Below are positions 24,852 through 32,707 of a stretch of DNA of 64,000 nucleotides, in pieces. How positions within the stretch are numbered: the first letter of the stretch is position 1; the number at the start of each line of letters is the position of its first letter. The stretch comes from an uncultured Bacteroidales bacterium (GTDB taxonomy: Bacteria > Bacteroidota > Bacteroidia > Bacteroidales > WCHB1-69). A program made the position numbers and the translations under genes. The notes under the pieces are model-generated. The model had not been told where the DNA came from. It searched no databases and saw only the letters and a program-made list of their open reading frames with translations. The stretch is taken from NCBI GenBank assembly GCA_934699095.1, contig CAKUVI010000002.1, positions 310,001-374,000 on the forward strand, written 5' to 3'.

Positions 24852-25781
24852 TCATAAAAGCATAAAATCTATAGTTACGATTGCTGCCATAGCTTCCACA
24901 ACAGGCAATACACGCGGGGCAACGCACAGGTCGTTGCGATCGGAGCCGCGCATAATGCAACGCTTCCCATTATAGTCGATCGTCTCTCTATCGAACCGCA
25001 CAGACGGTATAGGCTTGAAGGCCACTCTGAAACACACATCCTCACCATTAGTGATACCTGCCTGCACTCCCCCATCATTGTTTGACTGGAATGAAAAGTC
25101 GGGATTCTGAATATCGTGAAACTCAATACCTGACATATTGGCCGCGTTTATACCGGCGCCAAGTTCAAAAGACTTGGCCGCATTGATGGACATCATCGCG
25201 TAAGCGAGCCTCGCAGAGAATTTGTCATAGACAGGCTCTCCAAGTCCGGCTGGAAGCCCATGAACAGTACATTCCACAAGGGCGCCGACAGAGTCGCCTT
25301 CTCTTTTGGGTGTCGCCTTGGAGACGACCTTCGAGGTAAAAGAGACACCTCTCTCATTGAGCCACAGTTTAGCAATGGCACCGGCCACCACCCTGCACGC
25401 CGTCTGACGTGCAGAAGCTCTTCCGCAAAGTTCATTATCCTTAAATCCGTACTTCTTCATATATACATACGAAGCATGTGACGGCTTTATCAAATACCTG
25501 TTGGATTCGTTAATTATGACATCTTCGTTACGGATATGGAATCGTATGGGTTCTCCGGTAGAGTATCCATCCGCAATTCCTGACTCAAACACTACAACAT
25601 CTGATTCGCGACGGCGTGTCGAAGATGGATCGTCATTAGGGGAGCGGCGTCGAAGTTCCTCTGCAATGTATCTCTCGTCAATATGCAACCCTCGCGGACA
25701 CCCTTCTATCTCCCCCCACAGGGAAGTTCCGTGGGTGTCGCCACCGTCAGTGATTCTGAAAATATGTCCAAACGAATCCAT
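24852..25781 (-). CDS. aroC: Chorismate synthase, divergent form
   Basis: A 309-residue protein of the chorismate synthase family, which converts EPSP to chorismate with reduced FMN as the last shikimate step. Matching blocks: an N-terminal DGGDTHG in place of the usual GESHG, EGCPRGL, PSHASYVYMKKYG with the second conserved His, GRASARQTACRVVAGAIAK, GDSVGALVECTVHGLPAGLGEP, and TNGEDVCFRVAFKPIPS. Changes at conserved positions (GESHG to GDTHG, PGHAD to PSHAS) and a length at the low end of the family make it divergent. It follows the esterase-LysM gene by 14 bases, probably in one transcript with it. Confidence 0.87.
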   Translation of the reverse strand: MDSFGHIFRITDGGDTHGTSLWGEIEGCPRGLHIDERYIAEELRRRSPNDDPSSTRRRESDVVVFESGIADGYSTGEPIRFHIRNEDVIINESNRYLIKPSHASYVYMKKYGFKDNELCGRASARQTACRVVAGAIAKLWLNERGVSFTSKVVSKATPKREGDSVGALVECTVHGLPAGLGEPVYDKFSARLAYAMMSINAAKSFELGAGINAANMSGIEFHDIQNPDFSFQSNNDGGVQAGITNGEDVCFRVAFKPIPSVRFDRETIDYNGKRCIMRGSDRNDLCVAPRVLPVVEAMAAIVTIDFMLL

Positions 25782-25795
25782 TATCTGAACCTTAA

Positions 25796-26881
25796 TTACC
25801 TTACCTTAAGCTTTCTCCCGATTTGAAGAGTAGTGGTTTCCTTTATTTTATTGAGTTTACACAGTTTTGCCACTGTTGTATGATGTTTTTTTGCAATTGA
25901 ATAGAGGGTATCACCTTTTTTTATCGTATGATATGTTGATTTAGGTTTGGGCTGAGCTACCGGCTTAGGTTGGGTCTGCGGTTGCTGAGGCTGGGTGTTT
26001 GATTGAGTGGGAGTTGTTGCAACGTCATCCTCCCAATCGTCAGTTCTGCGCATATCATTCTCATTTCTCGAATACGTCTTTACCACAATATTATTGGAGT
26101 TGCGATTAATATTCTGGTATGCGCGGTCCATATCTTGGATTTTGATACTGACATCTGTGTTTACTTTCTTAGGATTGTCAGTCTTTGAATGGGAGAAAAG
26201 CCATTGGTAAGTTTCTTCCAAGTAAAAGAGTCGAGCCAATTGAGAATGGTTTACGCCGTGCCATTTGTCGAAGCGCAGAAGGTCTGTTTTGCCACACTGT
26301 TTCATAGTGTTCACAATATCTTGTGCGCGGTCAACCGGCACAGCCCTATCTGCCGTACCGTGTATAATCCAAAGGGGAACTTCATTGAGTTTGCAGAGAT
26401 CCTTGCGTATGGTGCCGCCGCAGAGTTCCATAGAGGCGGCTATTCTCTCGCCATGAGACGCAAGATATTCGATTGTACCGAAGCCACCCAGACTCATACC
26501 GATAAGGTATATCCTATTTGTATCCAAGTCGTACTTTTTAAGGGCCCAATTCAAGATATTGTCAACCTTGTCGGCGTTCCAAGGTCCGCCGGGGTTCTGA
26601 GGTGCAATAATGATGGCATTGATATCCCGTCCCATTGATATCGCATCCAAACAACCGTATTTACGGACTTTGTTGAGGTCAGTGCCACACAGGCTCGCAC
26701 CATGCAGAAATATAAGCACGGGCATCGAAGACTCCCTGCTCTCATAAGTATCCGGCTCAGAAATCCAAAAATTGTAGCCGTCTTTCACTACGTTTTTATG
26801 GGAAGTCAGGGTATAAGTAGTCTGTGAAAAGACTGTTGTAATGAGCGATATTAGTGCAAGTACTACTGTTATTTTCTTCAT
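25796..26881 (-). CDS. Secreted esterase/hydrolase fused to a LysM domain
   Basis: A protein of about 361 residues. It has a signal peptide (ending VFSQ), an alpha/beta-hydrolase domain and a C-terminal LysM domain. The hydrolase has the oxyanion-side FLHGASLCG, the nucleophile serine in GMSLGG at about residue 130, the acid in HGTADRAVP and the histidine in KWHGVNHS. A Pro/Gln-rich linker (PTQSNTQPQQPQTQPKP) leads to LysM (YHTIKKGDTLYSIAKKHHTT through QIGRKLKVR). The LysM domain should hold it on peptidoglycan. The catalytic part looks like the polyhydroxybutyrate-depolymerase/feruloyl-esterase group; its substrate is not known. The start at 26881 gives the cleaner leader than 26890. Confidence 0.82.
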   Translation of the reverse strand: MKKITVVLALISLITTVFSQTTYTLTSHKNVVKDGYNFWISEPDTYESRESSMPVLIFLHGASLCGTDLNKVRKYGCLDAISMGRDINAIIIAPQNPGGPWNADKVDNILNWALKKYDLDTNRIYLIGMSLGGFGTIEYLASHGERIAASMELCGGTIRKDLCKLNEVPLWIIHGTADRAVPVDRAQDIVNTMKQCGKTDLLRFDKWHGVNHSQLARLFYLEETYQWLFSHSKTDNPKKVNTDVSIKIQDMDRAYQNINRNSNNIVVKTYSRNENDMRRTDDWEDDVATTPTQSNTQPQQPQTQPKPVAQPKPKSTYHTIKKGDTLYSIAKKHHTTVAKLCKLNKIKETTTLQIGRKLKVR

Positions 26882-26905
26882 TCTCAACATGTTTTAGTCC
26901 TTTAT

Positions 26906-28972
26906 CTATTCTTTTCTGCGGGCAGCCACAATCTCTTCCTGTTTTGCTGCCGGCATCTTCATATATTGGTAGAATTCCATCGAATAATTTGCCCTGCCGC
27001 TTGTAACGTTGCGCAATGCAGTTGCATAGCCGAACATTTCGGCCAAAGGGATGAAGCCGTCAAGTTTTTGAGAGCCCTTGCGGAAACGGCGCATGCTTTC
27101 TATGCGGCCACGTCGTTTAGTAATATCACGTGTTATGTTTCCGATGTATTCATCAGGAGTGTTCACTTCCACTTTCATCACAGGTTCCAAAAGCACAGGT
27201 TTCATTTTGCTATAAGCTTGTTTGAAACACTGGGCGGCACAAAGCTGGAACGCCATATCGCTGGAATCTACGGGATGGAACGAACCGTCAACGAGAACGC
27301 AGCGTACATCCACGACTGGATATCCGGCCAATGGACTCTTCTCCATAGCGGCGCGAAGGCCTTTTTCGATAGAAGGCATATACTCTTTGGGTACTACCCC
27401 ACCCTTCGTGACATCAACAAACTCAAAGCCTTTGCCCTCATTGGGCTCGAAACGAATAACAGTGTGGGCATATTGTCCATGGCCACCGCTTTGCTTAACG
27501 TGCTTATAATTGCTCTCGTATTCTTGGGTTATGGCTTCACGGAACGACACGCTTGGTGCGCCTACCTCTATCGGAACCTTGAACTCGTCTTTCAGGCGCT
27601 CAACAATAATCTCGAGGTGAAGCTCACCCATACCGGATATGATGGTTTCTTCAGTCTCATCGTCATAATGGGCATGGAATGAAGGGTCTTCGTTGCTGAG
27701 CTTTGCCAAGGCCTCGCCTAACTTGTCGCGGTTCTTCAGATCTGTAGGCGTCACTTTCATTTCAATAACAGCAGGCGGAACATGGATTGACTCCAAAACG
27801 ACAGGCTGCTTTTCATCGCATAGAGTATCGCCGGTGCGTGTGTATTTCATACCGACAAGTGCGATGATTTCGCCGGCTCCTGCCTCTGAAATCTCTTCCC
27901 TGTCTTTCGCTTTGATACGGAAAATTCTTCCAACACGCTCATTCTTATCCTTGTTGGTATTGTAAAGGCTCATTCCATTTGTCAACTTGCCGCTGAAAAT
28001 CCTGATGAAAGTCTGCTGACCCACATACGGGTCGTTTATCAGTTTGAAAGCCAACGCTGTAAACGGTTCATTCACAGAAGGTCTGAGTTCGTATGTCTTG
28101 TCTTCCTGATAAGGATCGTGTGCGAAAACGGTGCCTATATCTGTAGGTGATGGCAGGTAGTCAACAACAGCGTCCAAAAGTGGTTGGATGCCCTTGTTTT
28201 TGTATGCTGCACCGCACAACACAGGTGTAATCATAAGTTTCAGTGTGACTTCGCGGAGCGCTTTTTTCAGCATCTCTTCATCTATAGGTTTGTCTTCAAG
28301 GTAGAGTTCTGCAATTTCATCATTAAAGTCAGCCACCTTTTCAATCATATTTTTCCTGGCGTTTTGTGCGGCTTCGGCATATTCAGCGGGAATATCGTTC
28401 TCAAAGACCTCTTTTTCCGAGAAAGTAAGGGCTTTCATCTTCACGAGGTCAATACATCCCACGAAATCGCTCTCCTGCCCCATAGGAATCTGGATAGGAG
28501 TTGCATTAGTGCCGAGATATTTCTCCATCTGGCTGATAACTTCATTGAAATCGGCGCCGGTGCGGTCCATCTTGTTCACGAAGGCGATTCGCGGCACGCG
28601 ATACTTGTCGGCCTGATTCCATACAGTCTCACTTTGAGGCTCAACACCGCCCACGGCACAGAACACAGCCACCATGCCATCGATAACACGTAGGGAACGC
28701 TCCACCTCAATAGTGAAATCAACGTGACCGGGAGTGTCTATAAGATTAATCTGATGACCTTTCCATTCGGCTGTAATTGAAGCAGATGCGATTGTGATAC
28801 CACGTTCTTGCTCTTGCTTCATGAAATCCATTGTAGCCTGACCATCATGGGTCTCCCCAACCTTTCTGTTCACACCCGTAAAGTACAAAATCCGCTCAGA
28901 ACATGTGGTTTTACCGGCATCAATATGCGCTGCAATGCCAATATTTCTTAATTTTGATATGCTTTTTATCAT
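26906..28972 (-). CDS. fusA: Elongation factor G
   Basis: A 688-residue translational GTPase that moves tRNA and mRNA through the ribosome. The P-loop AHIDAGKT is at residues 15-22, with switch I around GQATMDFMKQEQERGITI, DTPGH for G3 and NKMD for G4. The C-terminal domains IV and V are complete, including the SGGHGQYA tip region and LEPVMKVEVNTP. In a full Bacteroidales genome a second EF-G copy is common, and I cannot say from this window which one this is. It has its own promoter and is followed closely by the esterase-LysM and aroC genes. Confidence 0.95.
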   Translation of the reverse strand: MIKSISKLRNIGIAAHIDAGKTTCSERILYFTGVNRKVGETHDGQATMDFMKQEQERGITIASASITAEWKGHQINLIDTPGHVDFTIEVERSLRVIDGMVAVFCAVGGVEPQSETVWNQADKYRVPRIAFVNKMDRTGADFNEVISQMEKYLGTNATPIQIPMGQESDFVGCIDLVKMKALTFSEKEVFENDIPAEYAEAAQNARKNMIEKVADFNDEIAELYLEDKPIDEEMLKKALREVTLKLMITPVLCGAAYKNKGIQPLLDAVVDYLPSPTDIGTVFAHDPYQEDKTYELRPSVNEPFTALAFKLINDPYVGQQTFIRIFSGKLTNGMSLYNTNKDKNERVGRIFRIKAKDREEISEAGAGEIIALVGMKYTRTGDTLCDEKQPVVLESIHVPPAVIEMKVTPTDLKNRDKLGEALAKLSNEDPSFHAHYDDETEETIISGMGELHLEIIVERLKDEFKVPIEVGAPSVSFREAITQEYESNYKHVKQSGGHGQYAHTVIRFEPNEGKGFEFVDVTKGGVVPKEYMPSIEKGLRAAMEKSPLAGYPVVDVRCVLVDGSFHPVDSSDMAFQLCAAQCFKQAYSKMKPVLLEPVMKVEVNTPDEYIGNITRDITKRRGRIESMRRFRKGSQKLDGFIPLAEMFGYATALRNVTSGRANYSMEFYQYMKMPAAKQEEIVAARRKE

Positions 28973-29019
28973 ACAACTATTTAATAATCAATATTTTAGG
29001 TTAAAAAAAATAATGACTG

Positions 29020-29027
29020 CAAAGATA
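29020..29027 (-). promoter_or_regulatory. -7 element for fusA
   Basis: The minus strand reads TATCTTTG followed by CAG, 47 bases before the start codon. A second match, TATTTTTG, lies immediately upstream (29029-29036), so either or both could be used. Confidence 0.6.
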
Positions 29028-29091
29028 GCAAAAATAATGATTGCTGTCGGGTTTTAAATATCTATCAGATAAAAAAAACAAACAGCCAAAA

Positions 29092-30513
29092 TCAGCCGAA
29101 CATCTCATCCTTGAAATTAAGAAGATATAGATTTTCTGTACCGCGGGTCACGGCGGTGTACAGCCATCTCAGATATTCCTCGTCAAGGCTGTCGTTGGGA
29201 AGGTATCCGAAATCCACAATCACATTCTTCCACTGTCCGCCTTGTGTTTTGTGACATGTCATAGCGTATGCGAATTTCACTTGCACAGCATTCAAGAATG
29301 GATCGTTTTTAATACGCATGAAACGTGCGCGAGGATTGGCGATTTCCATATAATCCTCAGCAACAGCATGATAAAGACGGCTATTTTCTTCGTAGGACAA
29401 TGATGGTCCGTCGAAATCCAAACTTTCCAGGATGATTTTCAGGTCAACAGTAGGGTGATCAGGGTAGTCGCAAAGCCGCACGGTCACATCGGCGAAGTGA
29501 AAGCCGTATATCTCCTGCTGTTTCTGCACTGACAAAATCTCCATGATATCACCATTGGCCAAGAAGCCAGCTTCCGAGAGTTCATCTATCCAATAGTAGT
29601 TATTTTTAACGGCCATGATATAATCGCCCGCGGCTATTATGTTTTCACGAAAAAGAATCCGGCTTCTGATGGAGTTGTTGAACATGAAAGCCCTCTTGTT
29701 GGAACGGGTCACGGTGACAATCTCGTCGTAAGGGTTGCGGTCGTACAAATTGTTGAGCAGTTCTTCGAAATCTGCACCGTTAACACGCTGGAAATCGGCA
29801 AAGGGCTTGGCCGTGAACAAAGGCGGAAGATAGTCTCCTGTGTTGAGTTTCTCACGTAGGAAAGTGGCATTGTAAAGGATTCCTGAGTCTAAAGTCTGCC
29901 TTACCACATCGGTCATGGAGGTGTCAAAAACATTGACATTATAGGCGGAAGAGAGATATTCGCTGTTGAGGGCAGGACTTTCAACGGAGTTCACCGGGGG
30001 AAGCTGTGCCTCGTCGCCCACAAATAGCATTCTGTTGCTCTCACCAGAATAGACAAAATCGACCAGGTCGTCCAGAAGACTGTTTGAGAACATGTCGTTC
30101 TGCATATTTTGGTCGGAAATCATTGACGCTTCGTCAACAATGAACAATGTGTGTGAGCTTTTATTCTCTTTTCTGACAAATCTATGAACGCCATCTTTTG
30201 AATAAGTGCGATAAATCCACTTGTGTATCGTGTATGCCTTTCTGTTTGAGTATTGAGACAGCACTTTAGCCGCACGGCCGGTGGGGGCAAGCAACACAAT
30301 CCTGACATTCAAGGCTGCAAGCGACTTAACCAGGGCACTCACTATACTCGTTTTTCCAGTGCCGGCATAGCCTTTCAACAGAAACAGGAAGTTTTCACCG
30401 CGGCCATATATGAAATCTGAAAGCTTATCAACCGCAATCTTCTGACTTGCAGTAGGCTCAAAGCCGAGATTCCTGACTATACTGTCTTTAAATTGCTCTT
30501 TTTTGTCTTTCAT
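29092..30513 (-). CDS. RecD-like ATP-dependent DNA helicase
   Basis: A 473-residue superfamily 1 helicase. Walker A is GYAGTGKTS at residues 48-56, followed by motif Ia APTGRAAK, the Walker B-type FIVDEASMISD, motif III VGDEAQLPPV, and the C-terminal UvrD_C_2 motif AMTCHKTQGGQWKNV with AVTRG. It is shorter than full RecD2 and lacks the long N-terminal domain, as is usual for this Bacteroidetes group. The start at 30513 (ATG) is preferred over the TTG at 30528, which overlaps the stop of the upstream gene. It is the last gene of the mutB operon, an unusual companion for metabolic genes. Confidence 0.9.
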   Translation of the reverse strand: MKDKKEQFKDSIVRNLGFEPTASQKIAVDKLSDFIYGRGENFLFLLKGYAGTGKTSIVSALVKSLAALNVRIVLLAPTGRAAKVLSQYSNRKAYTIHKWIYRTYSKDGVHRFVRKENKSSHTLFIVDEASMISDQNMQNDMFSNSLLDDLVDFVYSGESNRMLFVGDEAQLPPVNSVESPALNSEYLSSAYNVNVFDTSMTDVVRQTLDSGILYNATFLREKLNTGDYLPPLFTAKPFADFQRVNGADFEELLNNLYDRNPYDEIVTVTRSNKRAFMFNNSIRSRILFRENIIAAGDYIMAVKNNYYWIDELSEAGFLANGDIMEILSVQKQQEIYGFHFADVTVRLCDYPDHPTVDLKIILESLDFDGPSLSYEENSRLYHAVAEDYMEIANPRARFMRIKNDPFLNAVQVKFAYAMTCHKTQGGQWKNVIVDFGYLPNDSLDEEYLRWLYTAVTRGTENLYLLNFKDEMFG

Positions 30514-30524
30514 GGTGTGAATTG

Positions 30525-31850
30525 TCAATGTTTTTCGCGGAGGTCGATGAATTTCACTGGTTTTCGCGAACTTTGTGGATGGTTGATTTTCTGAATCTCA
30601 TCAACAGGAGACACGATAATTTCCGGAGCAACACGGACATGAGCCCTGAACCTGTTTTTCATATCATTCACGATATCTTCGGGATGTTCACGATAACGGG
30701 CATTCTGAGAGACATACTCGTCATTCAGGCCTATTTTCACAACAACTTCATCGGTTCCCTGTTTTGAATCTTTCACATAGATAACATAATTGCTGACGAA
30801 GGGTGTGTTATTAAGGACATCCATCATAGCTGGAGGATAAAGAGTTGTGCCTTTAAGTTTTATCATGTTGTTTTTTCTTCCGACGAGCGGTGTCAACCGA
30901 TAGCTGTTGCGGCCGCACGGACACTTGTCGATGATTTTGGCGCAGATGTCGCCGGTACGGAATCGCAGCAAAGGCATCCCCTCCACTCCAAGAGTTGTCA
31001 CCACGACTTCTCCAATCTCCCCGTCTGCAACCGGGAGATTGTCTTCACCTATAATCTCTACAATTATCAGTTCCGGGTGTACGTGTCCACCTACGCCGTA
31101 CTCACACTCGCTGAATGTGGCACCCATCTCCGTTGAAGAGTATGTGGCATAAAGTTCGACATCCCACTTAGACTTGATTTGGTTTCCTAAAAGATTGAGA
31201 GAAAAATCTTGGTTTCTAAGGCTCTCCCCTATCCCGATTATCTTTCTGATACTGGAGTTCTTATAGTCAATTCCATGATCCTCAGCGTATTGGATAAGAT
31301 GTGGTATGAATGAAGGAACACACATGATACTGTCGGGCTTGATGCGGTTTATCGTGTCCCACTGGAGTTCCGGGATACCGTTCCCGACACGCACCACAGA
31401 AGCGCCGAGTTCTCTGAGGCCCAGAAAATAGGCCAATCCTGCCATAAAACGCTTATCTAATGTAACCATCAGCTGAAGAATGTTTCCGGGGTGCAGGCCA
31501 GCACACTCGAAGCTCTTGCGCTCGTTGAATGCGAGACGTTGAAGGTCTTTCTCTGTGCAACAGAATGTGACCGGGTCGCTGAGAGTGCCGCTCGTAGTTA
31601 TGTAATCAATAACTTTTGATGGATGAACACAGAGGAAATCTTCATTGAAGAGTTGCAAATCCTTCTTTTCGGTAAAAGGAATATTGACCAAATCCTCTAT
31701 GAAACGTATATTATCAACTTTAATGTGGTATCTTTCAAACATCCGTTGATAATAACGGGAATTGTGTTGTAAGAAGAGCAATGCATCGTGCAGTTTCTCT
31801 TCCTGAAATCGCTTTATTTGTTCCGGAGATGCAAATTCAATGTCATTCAT
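30525..31850 (-). CDS. paaK: Phenylacetate--CoA ligase
   Basis: A 441-residue adenylate-forming enzyme of the PaaK family, which activates aromatic acids as CoA thioesters. The ATP-binding TTSGTLSDP is at residues 85-93. Other blocks are YATYSSTEMG near the centre, the FRTGDICAKI segment with the conserved Asp, GRKNNMIKLKGTTLYP, and the short C-terminal domain. In gut Bacteroidales such enzymes recycle arylacetates from amino-acid breakdown; no partner 2-oxoacid oxidoreductase is visible here. It lies 7 bases after the preceding esterase gene. Confidence 0.88.
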   Translation of the reverse strand: MNDIEFASPEQIKRFQEEKLHDALLFLQHNSRYYQRMFERYHIKVDNIRFIEDLVNIPFTEKKDLQLFNEDFLCVHPSKVIDYITTSGTLSDPVTFCCTEKDLQRLAFNERKSFECAGLHPGNILQLMVTLDKRFMAGLAYFLGLRELGASVVRVGNGIPELQWDTINRIKPDSIMCVPSFIPHLIQYAEDHGIDYKNSSIRKIIGIGESLRNQDFSLNLLGNQIKSKWDVELYATYSSTEMGATFSECEYGVGGHVHPELIIVEIIGEDNLPVADGEIGEVVVTTLGVEGMPLLRFRTGDICAKIIDKCPCGRNSYRLTPLVGRKNNMIKLKGTTLYPPAMMDVLNNTPFVSNYVIYVKDSKQGTDEVVVKIGLNDEYVSQNARYREHPEDIVNDMKNRFRAHVRVAPEIIVSPVDEIQKINHPQSSRKPVKFIDLREKH

Positions 31851-31857
31851 TGCAATA

Positions 31858-32697
31858 TTACTTTGTTTTTACAACAGACTTCAGCCATTCGAGCCATTGC
31901 TGTTTCCATTTGATAGTTTCCGAGTTGGTTTTATCCGGATCGGCACCGAAGCCGTGGCCGCCCTCTGGATATTGAATGTATGTTATCAGGTTGGATTTCC
32001 CATTTTCGCGCATGGCATCATTGAATATCACAGAATTCTGGTAGTCAACAACGGGGTCGTCCTTGCAGTTGACAAGAAATACCGGGCATGATATTTTATC
32101 CACGTGAAGTTCAAGCGAAAGGGAGTCTCGCATTGCTTGGTCATTACGGCGACGTTCACCGAGCAATCCCCTGCGGGAGCGTTTGTGCACGTATGGTTCG
32201 TTCATAGTGACCACAGGATATATGGCCCCGATGAAATCCGGTGCATTCTCGTCGTGTATTTCCTCTGCGGCATTCAGTGCCAGGTGACCGCCAGCCGAAA
32301 ACCCGAGGATTCCCACATTCTCATAGCCCTCTTGGTAGGCCAATTTCAGGACGGACCTGACAGCGTCAAGCTGAGCTGGATATTGGCTGCGGCGCGGACT
32401 TCTGATATGGAAAAAGAAAGAACCCCACCCCGATGTAGGGTATTCAAGCACATAGACTGTAATGCCTTCTGTGGTGAGCCACTGGGAAACCTGTTTCGAC
32501 TCTGCGTTCTTGTCGTGCCAATAGTAACTGCCGCCCGGGCATACAATAACCGCCGTATTTGACGACTGGTTATCAGAGGGGGTATTCTTATAAACTTTTA
32601 TAGTTTGTCCGGACGCATGTAAAACAAGCGTCACGAGACAAACTACAAATGTGCATTTCAACAGTAAGGATCTCAGATTTAGACTACATCCGATCAT
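31858..32697 (-). CDS. Secreted alpha/beta-hydrolase (acetyl-xylan-esterase-like)
   Basis: A 279-residue exported hydrolase. It has a leader ending near residue 30 (LVLHASG), VCPGGSYYW as the oxyanion-hole segment, and the nucleophile Ser134 in GFSAGGH. The acid lies in VNCKDDPVV and the histidine in PEGGHGFG. The pattern matches the BD-FAE/AxeA group of carbohydrate esterases that remove acetyl or feruloyl groups from polysaccharides. Its place between mutB and paaK in one transcription unit is odd for such a role. Confidence 0.82.
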   Translation of the reverse strand: MIGCSLNLRSLLLKCTFVVCLVTLVLHASGQTIKVYKNTPSDNQSSNTAVIVCPGGSYYWHDKNAESKQVSQWLTTEGITVYVLEYPTSGWGSFFFHIRSPRRSQYPAQLDAVRSVLKLAYQEGYENVGILGFSAGGHLALNAAEEIHDENAPDFIGAIYPVVTMNEPYVHKRSRRGLLGERRRNDQAMRDSLSLELHVDKISCPVFLVNCKDDPVVDYQNSVIFNDAMRENGKSNLITYIQYPEGGHGFGADPDKTNSETIKWKQQWLEWLKSVVKTK

Positions 32698-32707
32698 CTC
32701 AATGTTG

